Shown: one piece after another, positions 54,432-62,290 of the stretch
Position numbering within the stretch: the first letter of the stretch is position 1
Layout of the letters: each line of letters starts with the position of its first letter
NCBI GenBank assembly: GCA_019418225.1
Contig: DYCF01000022.1
Location: 1-64,000, forward strand
Direction: 5' to 3'
Source: Clostridiales bacterium
GTDB taxonomy: Bacteria > Bacillota > Clostridia > Lachnospirales > Cellulosilyticaceae
DNA: 64,000 nt
The notes under the pieces: generated by a model
The model's input: the letters and a program-made list of their open reading frames with translations, nothing else
Databases searched by the model: none
Told to the model about the DNA's origin: nothing
Made by a program: the position numbers and the translations under genes

Positions 54432-54466
54432 TAAAAATCTTTACAGCTTTCTAACATCTGTAAAAA
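54432..54466 (-). promoter_or_regulatory. Terminator-like hairpin in the ptsG leader
   Basis: TTTACAG and CTGTAAA (54440-54446 with 54458-54464) pair, and GATTTTTAA follows on the minus strand, between promoter and ribosome site. This looks like an attenuator of the kind controlled by BglG/GlcT-type antiterminators. No such gene lies nearby and the binding sequence was not identified. Confidence 0.45.
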
Positions 54467-54477
54467 CCTCATGTAAT

Positions 54478-54506
54478 AGTGTAACCGGTTCCACAGTTTA
54501 TGTCAA
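54478..54506 (-). promoter_or_regulatory. ptsG promoter overlapped by a cre site
   Basis: TTGACA (54506-54501), a 17-base spacer and TACACT (54483-54478) face ptsG. Within spacer and -10, TGTAACCGGTTCCA (54480-54493) fits the catabolite responsive element TGNAANCGNTTNCA at every fixed position. CcpA bound here would block RNA polymerase, giving repression when good sugars are present. Confidence 0.8.
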
Positions 54507-54805
54507 CATTCTGCACTTATCTTTTCTCCTTTTTGTTTATTTTGTATATTTTTTTCATCTCTCTTTATTATATTTCACGATTGATTTGAATTTATTCAAC
54601 GTATTTTACTCATTTTATTTATTTATTGCTCTTGTATTATTTTATATTTTTCATTTTTTTATACATTATAATAGCCTAAAAGTGCTACCATAAATTAGTT
54701 AATTTTAACAAAATAATATGAGATTGTTTAAAATTTTATTTTTTTATATAATCACACGTCTTTTCAATATTTATTATGAATTATTTTTATATTTTTATTC
54801 ATTTT

Positions 54806-54850
54806 AATAGCTCAAAGTTATAGTTTTCACAGCTATAACTTTGAGCTATT
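54806..54850 (+). terminator. Orphan hairpin terminator in an AT-rich gap
   Basis: An 18-bp perfect stem (54806-54823 with 54833-54850) is followed on the plus strand by a T-rich tract. No plus-strand gene ends here; it lies in the 526-base gap between ptsG and the CLC gene. Apart from the ptsG promoter region the gap is almost pure A/T, with a possible -10 (TATAAT) near 54670 and nothing else I can name. Confidence 0.5.
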
Positions 54851-54940
54851 CATTGTTTTTTTAATTGTTTTTATAAAAATAGACTTGTTTTTAGACATTT
54901 TGTGCATATTACTATGGAATACTCTTTAGGAGGAGCTACC

Positions 54941-56125
54941 TTGAAGCATTGGCAAATTATTAAACTCATTTTAATTTCAATACTTATTGGTCTTTTATCC
55001 GGCCTTGCAATTTATGTCTTTTTAACTCTTTTAATGACTGCTATTTCACTTAATCTAACCTATAAAGGGCTTATTTTCATATTACCCTTTTCTGGAATGC
55101 TTATGTGTTTGCTCTATAATTGTCATCCCACTACATCTCAAGGTAATAACCTAATTATAGCAACCATTAACGAGAAAAATTTTTCAAAGTGTAAAATTCC
55201 TTTTAGTATGGCCCCCCTTGTTTTCTTGGGCACTATTCTAACCCATTTGTTTGGTGGTTCTGTGGGCCGAGAAGGTTCAGGTGTTCAAATTGGTGGTGTT
55301 TTAGGCTTTTGGATTGGTAAAATTTTTCATCTTAGTGATTACGAACGCAAAATTCTACTTATAAGCGGCGTAGCAGCTGGATTTTCTGCCGTCTTTGGTA
55401 CCCCCTTAGCGGGTACCTTATTTGCAATTGAAATTGCAGCCATTGGTATACTAAGTTATAATGCCATGTTACCTTCGTTAACATCAGCTGTTACCAGTGA
55501 TCTTATTGTCCGTATTTTAGGTGTACATCATACGTCTTTCCCACAACCACCTGACCTCAGTCTTTCAAACATTTTATTTATAATTATCGCTGGCATTGCC
55601 TTTGGTCTAGCTAGTTATGCCTTTGTTTTCTTTACGCATTACTTCAAGATACTACTTAACAAATACTTTTCTAATCTTTATCTCAAAATATTTATAGGCG
55701 GAAACCTTATGGTAATCGCCACTCTTTGTTTAAACACACGCCTTTATAACAACCTAAGCTTACAACTTTTACAGATGGCTTTTACAGGGAAAGCACCATT
55801 TGGGGCCTTCATCATCAAACTACTCCTTACCACACTTTGTTTAGCTTCTGGTTATCAAGGGGGTGAAGTAACCCCTTTATTTGTAGTGGGTGCTACATTA
55901 GGTGCTAACTTCGCTCTCTTATTTCATCTACCAGCAACTGCACTTGCAGCTCTAGGATTAGTTGGTGTCTTCGCTGGTGCAACTAATGCGCCTATTGCTT
56001 CTTTCATCCTTTATCTCGAACTTTTTGGACCACACAACTTAATTTTTGCCATGCTTGTTTGTATGCTTAGTATTTTTATTTCTGGTCGAAAAGGTATTTA
56101 TAGTACACAACTCTGGATTGATTAA
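54941..56125 (+). CDS. CLC-family anion transporter, probably fluoride type (CLC-F)
   Basis: 394 residues from the TTG at 54941, seven bases after AGGAGG; the upstream GTG at 54902 has no ribosome site. About ten or more helices. The gating-glutamate motif reads GREGSGVQIGG. The second conserved loop reads GYQGGEVTPLFVVGATLG. Ordinary chloride CLCs carry GREGP and a GGxFxP-type loop. From memory the GGEVTPLF form marks the fluoride/proton antiporter branch. No fluoride riboswitch was found upstream. Confidence 0.75.
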   Translation: MKHWQIIKLILISILIGLLSGLAIYVFLTLLMTAISLNLTYKGLIFILPFSGMLMCLLYNCHPTTSQGNNLIIATINEKNFSKCKIPFSMAPLVFLGTILTHLFGGSVGREGSGVQIGGVLGFWIGKIFHLSDYERKILLISGVAAGFSAVFGTPLAGTLFAIEIAAIGILSYNAMLPSLTSAVTSDLIVRILGVHHTSFPQPPDLSLSNILFIIIAGIAFGLASYAFVFFTHYFKILLNKYFSNLYLKIFIGGNLMVIATLCLNTRLYNNLSLQLLQMAFTGKAPFGAFIIKLLLTTLCLASGYQGGEVTPLFVVGATLGANFALLFHLPATALAALGLVGVFAGATNAPIASFILYLELFGPHNLIFAMLVCMLSIFISGRKGIYSTQLWID

Positions 56126-56133
56126 TTATCTTT

Positions 56134-57312
56134 TTAACTTTTGCTGAGTAGTTTTCTATAACTATTATCTACGCAAATTGCACCAAATGGTGCTGTTATT
56201 AAAATGGCAACTACTGCTACAGTTAAGACTGTTTGTCCACATTCAAGGCCCATTGTTAATGGAATGCTTCCTATAGCTGCTTGTACTGTTGCCTTAGGTG
56301 TATAAGCCATCATACAAAAAAGACGTTCTCGTGTAGTTAGCTTTGTTTTTAGTAAACATACAAAAACACCTACCATACGAATCAACAAGGCGCCTATAAC
56401 AATTACTAGTGCCTTGCCACCTGCCATAAGCGCATAATTAATATCTACTGTTGCACCTACTAGTACAAAAAGTAGTACCTCTGCTGCTACCCAAAGTTTA
56501 TTATATTTCATACTTATACGCTGCGCTAATACATTATATGTGCGTTTGAGCATAATACCCATACTCATAATTGCCAATAAACCTGACACTGGTATAATGC
56601 CTTCAAGCCTTGTTTCTATTTCTAATAATAAAAATGATACACTTAAGATTACCAAAATCTTTACAGAATCTCGCATATGTATCTTTTTAAAGAATAGCGT
56701 TAATATGCCGCCACTCATAATTCCTAATAAAATGCCCAGTAAAATTGCAATAGGAATTTGAATAAAACTACCCGCTGATATACGATTTCCTGCTGCAAGC
56801 CCTGTAAATGCAGTAAATAGAACGATAACAAAAACATCATCCACTGAAGCACCTGCTAAAATGAGTTGTGGGATACTCTTGTCTTTACCATAACCTTCTT
56901 CTATAAGGCGAATCATCCTTGGTACAATAACTGCTGGTGAAACTGCCGCAATGACACTTCCCATAATAGCTGCATCTAATAAATTCATATTAAAAATAAA
57001 TGTGCCAATTAATATAACACCTAAAATCTCAAAACAGGCTGGTACAAAGCACATTAAGATTGCAGGTCTACCTACCTTTTTTAAATCGCTGATATCTAAT
57101 GAGAGTCCTGCTCTCGTAAGAATAATAACTAGTGCAATTTGTCGTAGCTCAGGTGCTATTGCTAATAATTTATCATCCAATAAATTAAGCGCATATGGAC
57201 TTAGTATTACCCCTGTAAAAATCATTCCTAATAAACTAGGTAATTTAAATCTAGTAAAAATCCCACCTAAAACTAATCCTAATAAAAATATAAGTGCTAA
57301 ACTCGTTAACAT
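56134..57312 (-). CDS. Cation/proton antiporter (CPA family, Na+/H+ exchanger domain)
   Basis: 392 residues from the ATG at 57312, which follows AAGGAGG; an ATG nine codons earlier lies upstream of that site. About twelve helices. The ion-binding pair of aspartates is in LAGASVDDVFVIV. The N-terminus GGIFTRFKLPSLLGMIFTG is typical of Na+/H+ exchanger domain proteins. There is no C-terminal RCK/TrkA domain. The substrate is probably Na+ or K+. Expression is likely controlled by a leader RNA with terminator directly upstream. Confidence 0.87.
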   Translation of the reverse strand: MLTSLALIFLLGLVLGGIFTRFKLPSLLGMIFTGVILSPYALNLLDDKLLAIAPELRQIALVIILTRAGLSLDISDLKKVGRPAILMCFVPACFEILGVILIGTFIFNMNLLDAAIMGSVIAAVSPAVIVPRMIRLIEEGYGKDKSIPQLILAGASVDDVFVIVLFTAFTGLAAGNRISAGSFIQIPIAILLGILLGIMSGGILTLFFKKIHMRDSVKILVILSVSFLLLEIETRLEGIIPVSGLLAIMSMGIMLKRTYNVLAQRISMKYNKLWVAAEVLLFVLVGATVDINYALMAGGKALVIVIGALLIRMVGVFVCLLKTKLTTRERLFCMMAYTPKATVQAAIGSIPLTMGLECGQTVLTVAVVAILITAPFGAICVDNSYRKLLSKS

Positions 57313-57442
57313 ATTTTTCCTCCTTAATATATAATCCACGCAAAAAAAGCCAATAACCCTGTGAAATCACAGAAGTCATTAGCTTAATAAGCGGTTTAAG
57401 TAGCCTTAAAGGCATCTTAGGGAGTACTTCATTCCCTTTACT
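57313..57442 (-). promoter_or_regulatory. Structured leader RNA with terminator upstream of the antiporter
   Basis: On the minus strand, about 130 bases between promoter and start codon contain GGGAATGAAGTACTCCC and GCCTTTAAGGC hairpins. A long terminator stem follows: AGCTAATGAC..CTGTG (about 57372-57388) with CACAGGGTTATTGGCT (57347-57362), then seven T. The terminator lies before the ribosome site, so regulated readthrough is expected. A metal-ion riboswitch is the simplest reading; sodium (DUF1646-type) or lithium (nhaA-type) classes would suit an antiporter, but I cannot match their consensus with certainty. Confidence 0.65.
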
Positions 57443-57448
57443 AATATC

Positions 57449-57476
57449 AGTTTAGCATACTTCTCCTAAATTGCAA
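57449..57476 (-). promoter_or_regulatory. Promoter of the antiporter leader
   Basis: TTGCAA (57476-57471), a 16-base spacer and TAAACT (57454-57449), moderately good, directly ahead of the leader RNA. Confidence 0.45.
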
Positions 57477-57479
57477 ACC

Positions 57480-57641
57480 TTAACTTTCATCTTTTGCTGG
57501 CATTAAAATTTCGATTAGCATCGTAAATATGCCAAATAACACCCCCAACATAGTCCATATTCCCTTATTAAGTCCCTTCTTTGCTGCAAGCTTATAACAG
57601 ATAAAACCCATTAAAAACCATATCATTACAACAAATATCAT
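57480..57641 (-). CDS. Small 53-residue membrane protein, unknown
   Basis: A short frame starting ATG at 57641 behind AAGGGGAAA. It encodes two hydrophobic helices (VVMIWFLMGFICY at about 4-16 and WTMLGVLFGIFTMLIEILM at about 29-47) separated by a basic loop (KLAAKKGLNKG) and ending PAKDES. Helices, a positive-inside loop and a ribosome site make it a credible gene. It lies between the sulfite reductase and the antiporter leader. No family is recognised. Confidence 0.6.
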   Translation of the reverse strand: MIFVVMIWFLMGFICYKLAAKKGLNKGIWTMLGVLFGIFTMLIEILMPAKDES

Positions 57642-57756
57642 AGTATATTTCCCCTTTATCCTAGACTTTTGAGACTACTTTATAACACTCTCATATTAAC
57701 TCTATATATACTCCCCTAACATGAATTTATTATAAATTTTTATGGCCTATTTATTT

Positions 57757-59301
57757 TTATGCTTTTATAAATAATTCATTATAAGCTTCAATTAATACTT
57801 CTTTTTCTAACACTACTTTACTAGCTGTTAAATCACATCCTAGTTTATAAAGGAACTCTGGCACATCTTCTAATAGTATGAGTCCTACTACTTCACCCAA
57901 CTTGGCTCCATGTGTCCCTCTTGTACCATTAATACAAAGTGCATAAGCATTACATGCTACATCATTCACACGTTTTTTCCCGCCATAAAGGCCAATTTTA
58001 CTTAATTGTGGCACTGTACAGGCACTTGGGCACCCTGAAATATGCACAGTTGGTAACATAGCATATTCTTCTTTTGCCACATCTTTAAAACGTTCAGCCA
58101 CTAAATGCAATACTTCTTCTGTAGGTGTAAGACCAATTTGACATGTATTAGACCCTGTACACCCTACTACTTTTTCCATAATGCCTTTCACAACTATTGT
58201 TTCTGTCTCATAAATAAGTCTTTCCGCTTCCTCTCCTGTTAAATCTGTAACATAAAAAGATTGTTCCATGGTAAGACGTATATTTGCTCCAGGTGCTTTA
58301 GAAACGGCCTCTATGATTTGACCTATTTCTTCAAGTTTTAAGTACCCACCGAATGGTTGTACTTTAACAGTGTATAGTCCTTCTTGCTTTTGAGGAATAA
58401 GACGATCGTGTGTAAAACTTGTTATCTTCCCTTGTTTATTATGTACTACTGGTTTTGTATTTAATATAAGTGTTTCTCTTTCTTTTACCTTATTTACATA
58501 GTCTTCTAGAGTTACTTTAAATTGTTCCACGCCTAATCGATCCACAATAAAACGAATTCTTGCTAGATTACGATTTGAATAATCTCCTAAACCTTCGAAT
58601 AGTTCTTTAAGTCCTTGTATAATATATATAATCTCTTCTGGTTTAACACTTTCTTTAAAGACAATACCTGGCTTTGGATTTTTACCAATACCACCACCTA
58701 CGAATACTTTAAAAGTAGGTTCCCCATCTTCTAATTTTGCCATAAATCCTAAATCTGTAGCAGAAGCATTCGTGCTATCTGCATCAGTGTTTGCAAAAGC
58801 AATTTTGTATTTACGTGGTAAATGGAAGGTATCAATAATGCTCATGATATAGTCACAGCACCCTAAAGCATAAGGGGTTACATCAAAAGTTTCTCCCTCT
58901 TCAATTCCAGAAAGTGGTGAACATGCAATATTTCTTGGATTATCACCACCTCCTCCTGTTGTCACTAACCCCTCCGCTAAAAGTTCTTCCATAACTTCTA
59001 TAGTTTGCTCTAAAGTAAGACCATGATACTGAATATCTTGTCTAGAAGTTAAATGAAAACGTGGTATATTGACTTTTTTACCAATTTCATATATACTTTT
59101 AAACCATTCTAGCTTTAAAACTCCAGAAGGGATACGCACCCTTAGCATAAAGGTACCTTTTACTCTTTGCTGATAAACGCCCATTCCTCCCATAACTGGT
59201 TTAATCTTCAAAAGATCTTCCTCGCCTCTTAAAACACGATTTACTGCTTCTTTGTAATTCTCTACACTTTGGATGACTGCGGGTATCTCTGAATGTCTCA
59301 T
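57757..59301 (-). CDS. Sulfite/nitrite reductase (siroheme, ferredoxin type)
   Basis: 514 residues from the ATG at 59301 behind AGGAGG. It has two ferredoxin-like half domains and siroheme/[4Fe-4S] domains. The cluster cysteines are in GCTGSNTCQIG (CxxxxxC) and SGCPSACTVPQ (CxxxC), and the anion-binding basic region is TSRQDIQYHG. Placed last in an operon with ATP sulfurylase and APS reductase, so reduction of sulfite to sulfide is far more likely than nitrite reduction. Six-electron donor unknown, probably ferredoxin. Confidence 0.9.
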   Translation of the reverse strand: MRHSEIPAVIQSVENYKEAVNRVLRGEEDLLKIKPVMGGMGVYQQRVKGTFMLRVRIPSGVLKLEWFKSIYEIGKKVNIPRFHLTSRQDIQYHGLTLEQTIEVMEELLAEGLVTTGGGGDNPRNIACSPLSGIEEGETFDVTPYALGCCDYIMSIIDTFHLPRKYKIAFANTDADSTNASATDLGFMAKLEDGEPTFKVFVGGGIGKNPKPGIVFKESVKPEEIIYIIQGLKELFEGLGDYSNRNLARIRFIVDRLGVEQFKVTLEDYVNKVKERETLILNTKPVVHNKQGKITSFTHDRLIPQKQEGLYTVKVQPFGGYLKLEEIGQIIEAVSKAPGANIRLTMEQSFYVTDLTGEEAERLIYETETIVVKGIMEKVVGCTGSNTCQIGLTPTEEVLHLVAERFKDVAKEEYAMLPTVHISGCPSACTVPQLSKIGLYGGKKRVNDVACNAYALCINGTRGTHGAKLGEVVGLILLEDVPEFLYKLGCDLTASKVVLEKEVLIEAYNELFIKA

Positions 59302-59347
59302 GCAGTGACCTCCTGTCTCATTTATGAAATATTTTTCAACACTACCA

Positions 59348-61099
59348 TTAAACCACATTTTCCTTACGCCATGCAAGCTTTCTGTATTTTTGTATATCTA
59401 GCCATTTTTCAGAAAACGAAACCTCTGTTTCATTATACTTAATTTTTTGATAATCACTTAATAAAATAAGTACTTCTGTTTCTGATGTCACTTTTATACC
59501 AAATCCACGTCCATTAATGACAGGATAACCTTCGTAATTATACACTTTAATATCTTTCACTTGTGCGACTTTACCTTCTCTTACATAAACAGCAACTTGA
59601 TCTCTTAAAATAAGTAAATCAAAGTCCTTTGGATAAGTATAACTGTCTCCTTCAAGTGGCAATGTATCTCCAATGCCATATTCTTTGACAGCTGCAGGCA
59701 CTTTCTCAAGTTCGTAATCTACAGTGTTATAATAAAATTCATCAAATAAATCTGTGCGCCCCTCTAGATTACCTGCTTTAAATAAACCAAGGGATTTACT
59801 TTTTGCATTTTCAGCAGAAGTTACAATACCACCACCTGCTACATCGTACCCATCTACAAGTACAAAACGCCCTGTTACCTGACTATCTCCAAATAAATCA
59901 ATTACAACGGGTTCTTTTGCTTCTACAATCACCTCTGCTACGCCATTCATAGCAATTTGCTTACTTGTTTCAGCCTGCTGATTTAAATTGGTGGCATCAA
60001 TCATTTTTACAATTTCAGATATAATGACTTCTACTTCTTCTGTGGCCAGTTTAAGTTTATATTTTTTACCTACCTCTAAAGGCTGTTTACCCATCCAAAA
60101 AAGGCTTGCACGGAAACTAGTTGTTACTATTGGTGCATGTTCTTTATGGGTAATAATTTCGCCTCGTTTATTAAAGAATTCATCTTCTACAATAATCCCT
60201 ATAGATTCACCTGCATAACCCACTTCTCTTTTATCTTTTTCTACCCAATAAGCAAAGGCCTTTACACGCGTAGTTTTACCTTCTGGATAAATACTAATTT
60301 CATCGCCTACTTTTAAAGTACCACTTTCAATTCGTCCTGCAATAATACGTCTATCATCAAATTTATAAACATCTTGAATTGGAAAACGTAGTGGTTTTTG
60401 ATTAAGCCCTTCCTCATGCTTAATAAGATCAATAGCTTCTATAATCGAAGGACCTTTATACCATGGCATTTCATCAGAATGTCTTGCAATATTTTCACCT
60501 TCAAAAGCAGACACAGGTAAATAATCTAATGGATGGACATTTAAAGCTGTTAAAAATGCACCCATTTCAGATTTTATCTTTTTAAAAACATCTTGGCGAT
60601 AGTCTACTAAATCCATTTTGTTAACAATCACATAAACCTTTTTAATGCCTAATAAAGAAAGCATATACGCATGACGTTTTGATTGTTCCTGTACCCCTTC
60701 TTTAGCATCTACCATTAAAAGAGCCGCTTCTGCATTAGCTGCACCTGAAATCATATTTTTTAAGAATTCTTTATGTCCTGGTGCATCTATAATAACATAT
60801 TCTCTTTGCTGGGTACGAAATTGAAGCTGCGTCGTATCAATCGTAATCCCTTGTTTTTGTTCTTCTTCAAAAGCATCTAGAAGGTACGCATATTCAAAGG
60901 GTTTACCTGTTTCTTTAGCAATACGTTTTACCTTGTCAATAGCCCCTTCTGGAAGGGAATTCGTATCATAAAGTAATCGCCCAATAAGTGTAGATTTACC
61001 ATGGTCTACATGACCTACAACAACTATTTTTAAAACATCTTTTAAAGCTGCTATTTTTTCTTCTTGTATAATTTGTTTTACCTTGATATTTTCTTCCAT
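59348..61099 (-). CDS. cysN: Sulfate adenylyltransferase subunit 1 (GTPase) with C-terminal extension
   Basis: 583 residues. An EF-Tu-like GTPase with VVGHVDHGKSTLIGRLL, DAPGHKEF and NKMDL, then two beta-barrel domains to about 440. GTP hydrolysis drives ATP sulfurylase activity in CysD. Beyond 440, some 140 residues follow (DEFYYNTVDYELEKV, then a segment with GFGIKVTSETEVLILLSDY). They show no P-loop, so this is not an APS kinase fusion. Standard CysN ends near 475. The ATG at 61099 follows GGGGGC. Confidence 0.92.
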   Translation of the reverse strand: MEENIKVKQIIQEEKIAALKDVLKIVVVGHVDHGKSTLIGRLLYDTNSLPEGAIDKVKRIAKETGKPFEYAYLLDAFEEEQKQGITIDTTQLQFRTQQREYVIIDAPGHKEFLKNMISGAANAEAALLMVDAKEGVQEQSKRHAYMLSLLGIKKVYVIVNKMDLVDYRQDVFKKIKSEMGAFLTALNVHPLDYLPVSAFEGENIARHSDEMPWYKGPSIIEAIDLIKHEEGLNQKPLRFPIQDVYKFDDRRIIAGRIESGTLKVGDEISIYPEGKTTRVKAFAYWVEKDKREVGYAGESIGIIVEDEFFNKRGEIITHKEHAPIVTTSFRASLFWMGKQPLEVGKKYKLKLATEEVEVIISEIVKMIDATNLNQQAETSKQIAMNGVAEVIVEAKEPVVIDLFGDSQVTGRFVLVDGYDVAGGGIVTSAENAKSKSLGLFKAGNLEGRTDLFDEFYYNTVDYELEKVPAAVKEYGIGDTLPLEGDSYTYPKDFDLLILRDQVAVYVREGKVAQVKDIKVYNYEGYPVINGRGFGIKVTSETEVLILLSDYQKIKYNETEVSFSEKWLDIQKYRKLAWRKENVV

Positions 61100-61162
61100 T
61101 AATTATGCCCCCTATTCTTATCATTTCCATTTATTGTACGCTGCTACTTATTAGATTTCATT

Positions 61163-61963
61163 TTACATATAACCATCTTTACGTAATTTTTGCATTGCAT
61201 AGGCATCTTCTTGGTCTTGCGCACGTCCTGCACGTTCACTTGTTGTCGTAACCATTAATTCATTAATAATATCTTCAATCGTTGTGGCATCAGATTCAAC
61301 TTTTCCAGTACATGGTGCACACCCTAAGCTACGATAACGTTTGCCTTCTTTTGCAAAATATAAATCTATAATAGGGATATTTTCACGTTTGATATATTCC
61401 CAAATATCAATTTCATTCCAATGAAGTAATGGATGTACACGAATGTGATTACCTTTTGGAAAATCTGTTTTAAATTGATCCCAAAGTTCTGGGGGTTGAT
61501 TCGTATAATCCCATTCATCATTGGCATTTCTTTCACTAAAGACGCGTTCCTTTGAACGAGAACCTTCTTCATCACGTCTTACACCTACAATTAAACCTTC
61601 AAAGCCATAGTTATGAACAACTTGCTGTAAACCTTCTGTTTTAAGTGCCTTACAGCAAACTAATCGTCCTTTATCTGGTCCCATACCTGCATCAATAGCT
61701 TCTTGATTGGTGTGTACAATTAAATCTAAATTCATTTCCTTTGCAACACGGTCACGATAAGCAATCATCTCCGGAATCTTATAAGTTGTATCTACATGAA
61801 TAAACGGAAATGGGCAATGTCCATAAAAAGCTTTTTTAGCTAACCATAATAATACAGTCGAGTCTTTACCAATCGACCATAACATTCCTAATTTTCCCAG
61901 TTTCTTATAAGCTTCTCTTAATATAAATATACTTTGTGCCTCTAAACGATCTAAGTGATCCAT
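61163..61963 (-). CDS. cysD: Sulfate adenylyltransferase subunit 2
   Basis: 266 residues of the PP-loop ATP pyrophosphatase type: SIGKDSTVLLWLAKKAF at about 31, HVDTTYKIPEM, GVRRDEEGSRSKERVFS and the C-terminal SLGCAPCTGKVES with Cys residues. Together with CysN it activates sulfate to APS. Starts 12 bases after aprB with AGGAGGG. In the standard order ahead of cysN. Confidence 0.95.
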   Translation of the reverse strand: MDHLDRLEAQSIFILREAYKKLGKLGMLWSIGKDSTVLLWLAKKAFYGHCPFPFIHVDTTYKIPEMIAYRDRVAKEMNLDLIVHTNQEAIDAGMGPDKGRLVCCKALKTEGLQQVVHNYGFEGLIVGVRRDEEGSRSKERVFSERNANDEWDYTNQPPELWDQFKTDFPKGNHIRVHPLLHWNEIDIWEYIKRENIPIIDLYFAKEGKRYRSLGCAPCTGKVESDATTIEDIINELMVTTTSERAGRAQDQEDAYAMQKLRKDGYM

Positions 61964-61975
61964 TTTAAATCCCTC

Positions 61976-62290
61976 CTAATATGCATTTGCACTTTTTTTA
62001 TTGGTTATAATTTCTTGTTTCTTTCCATCTGGACTTGTAATTTGCCAGTGTAATTCATTTTCTCCATCACTAACAGTCATTAGACTTCCCTTCCCCCCTA
62101 TATCTGCACCTAGAAAATAAGCAATCGCTTCGTATTCGCAAGCCTTTAGGCAAGATGTACAACCCCAGCAAGCTTCTGGGCATCTAATTTTAGTACGATG
62201 ATTTTCATCTGCTATCAGTAAATTACCCGGACATACCTTACGGCATTTCCCACATCCTGTACATTTGTTTTTATGAATGATAATGCTCAT
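61976..62290 (-). CDS. aprB: APS reductase beta-like ferredoxin subunit
   Basis: 104 residues with two [4Fe-4S] sites, CTGCGKCRKVCP and CPEACWGCTSCLKACE, and a C-terminal tail of about 40 residues. The layout is that of AprB. It passes electrons to the flavin subunit. Its start at 62290 overlaps the end of aprA by 20 bases and has its own GGGGGAG, strong evidence that the two form one complex. Confidence 0.88.
   Translation of the reverse strand: MSIIIHKNKCTGCGKCRKVCPGNLLIADENHRTKIRCPEACWGCTSCLKACEYEAIAYFLGADIGGKGSLMTVSDGENELHWQITSPDGKKQEIITNKKSANAY

Noticed and set aside
54415..54940. Fluoride riboswitch expected before a CLC-F gene
   Set aside because: The GG-rich conserved core is absent; the stretch before the gene is almost only A and T.
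59348..61099. CysN-CysC (APS kinase) fusion
   Set aside because: The C-terminal extension shows no Walker A motif or kinase signature.
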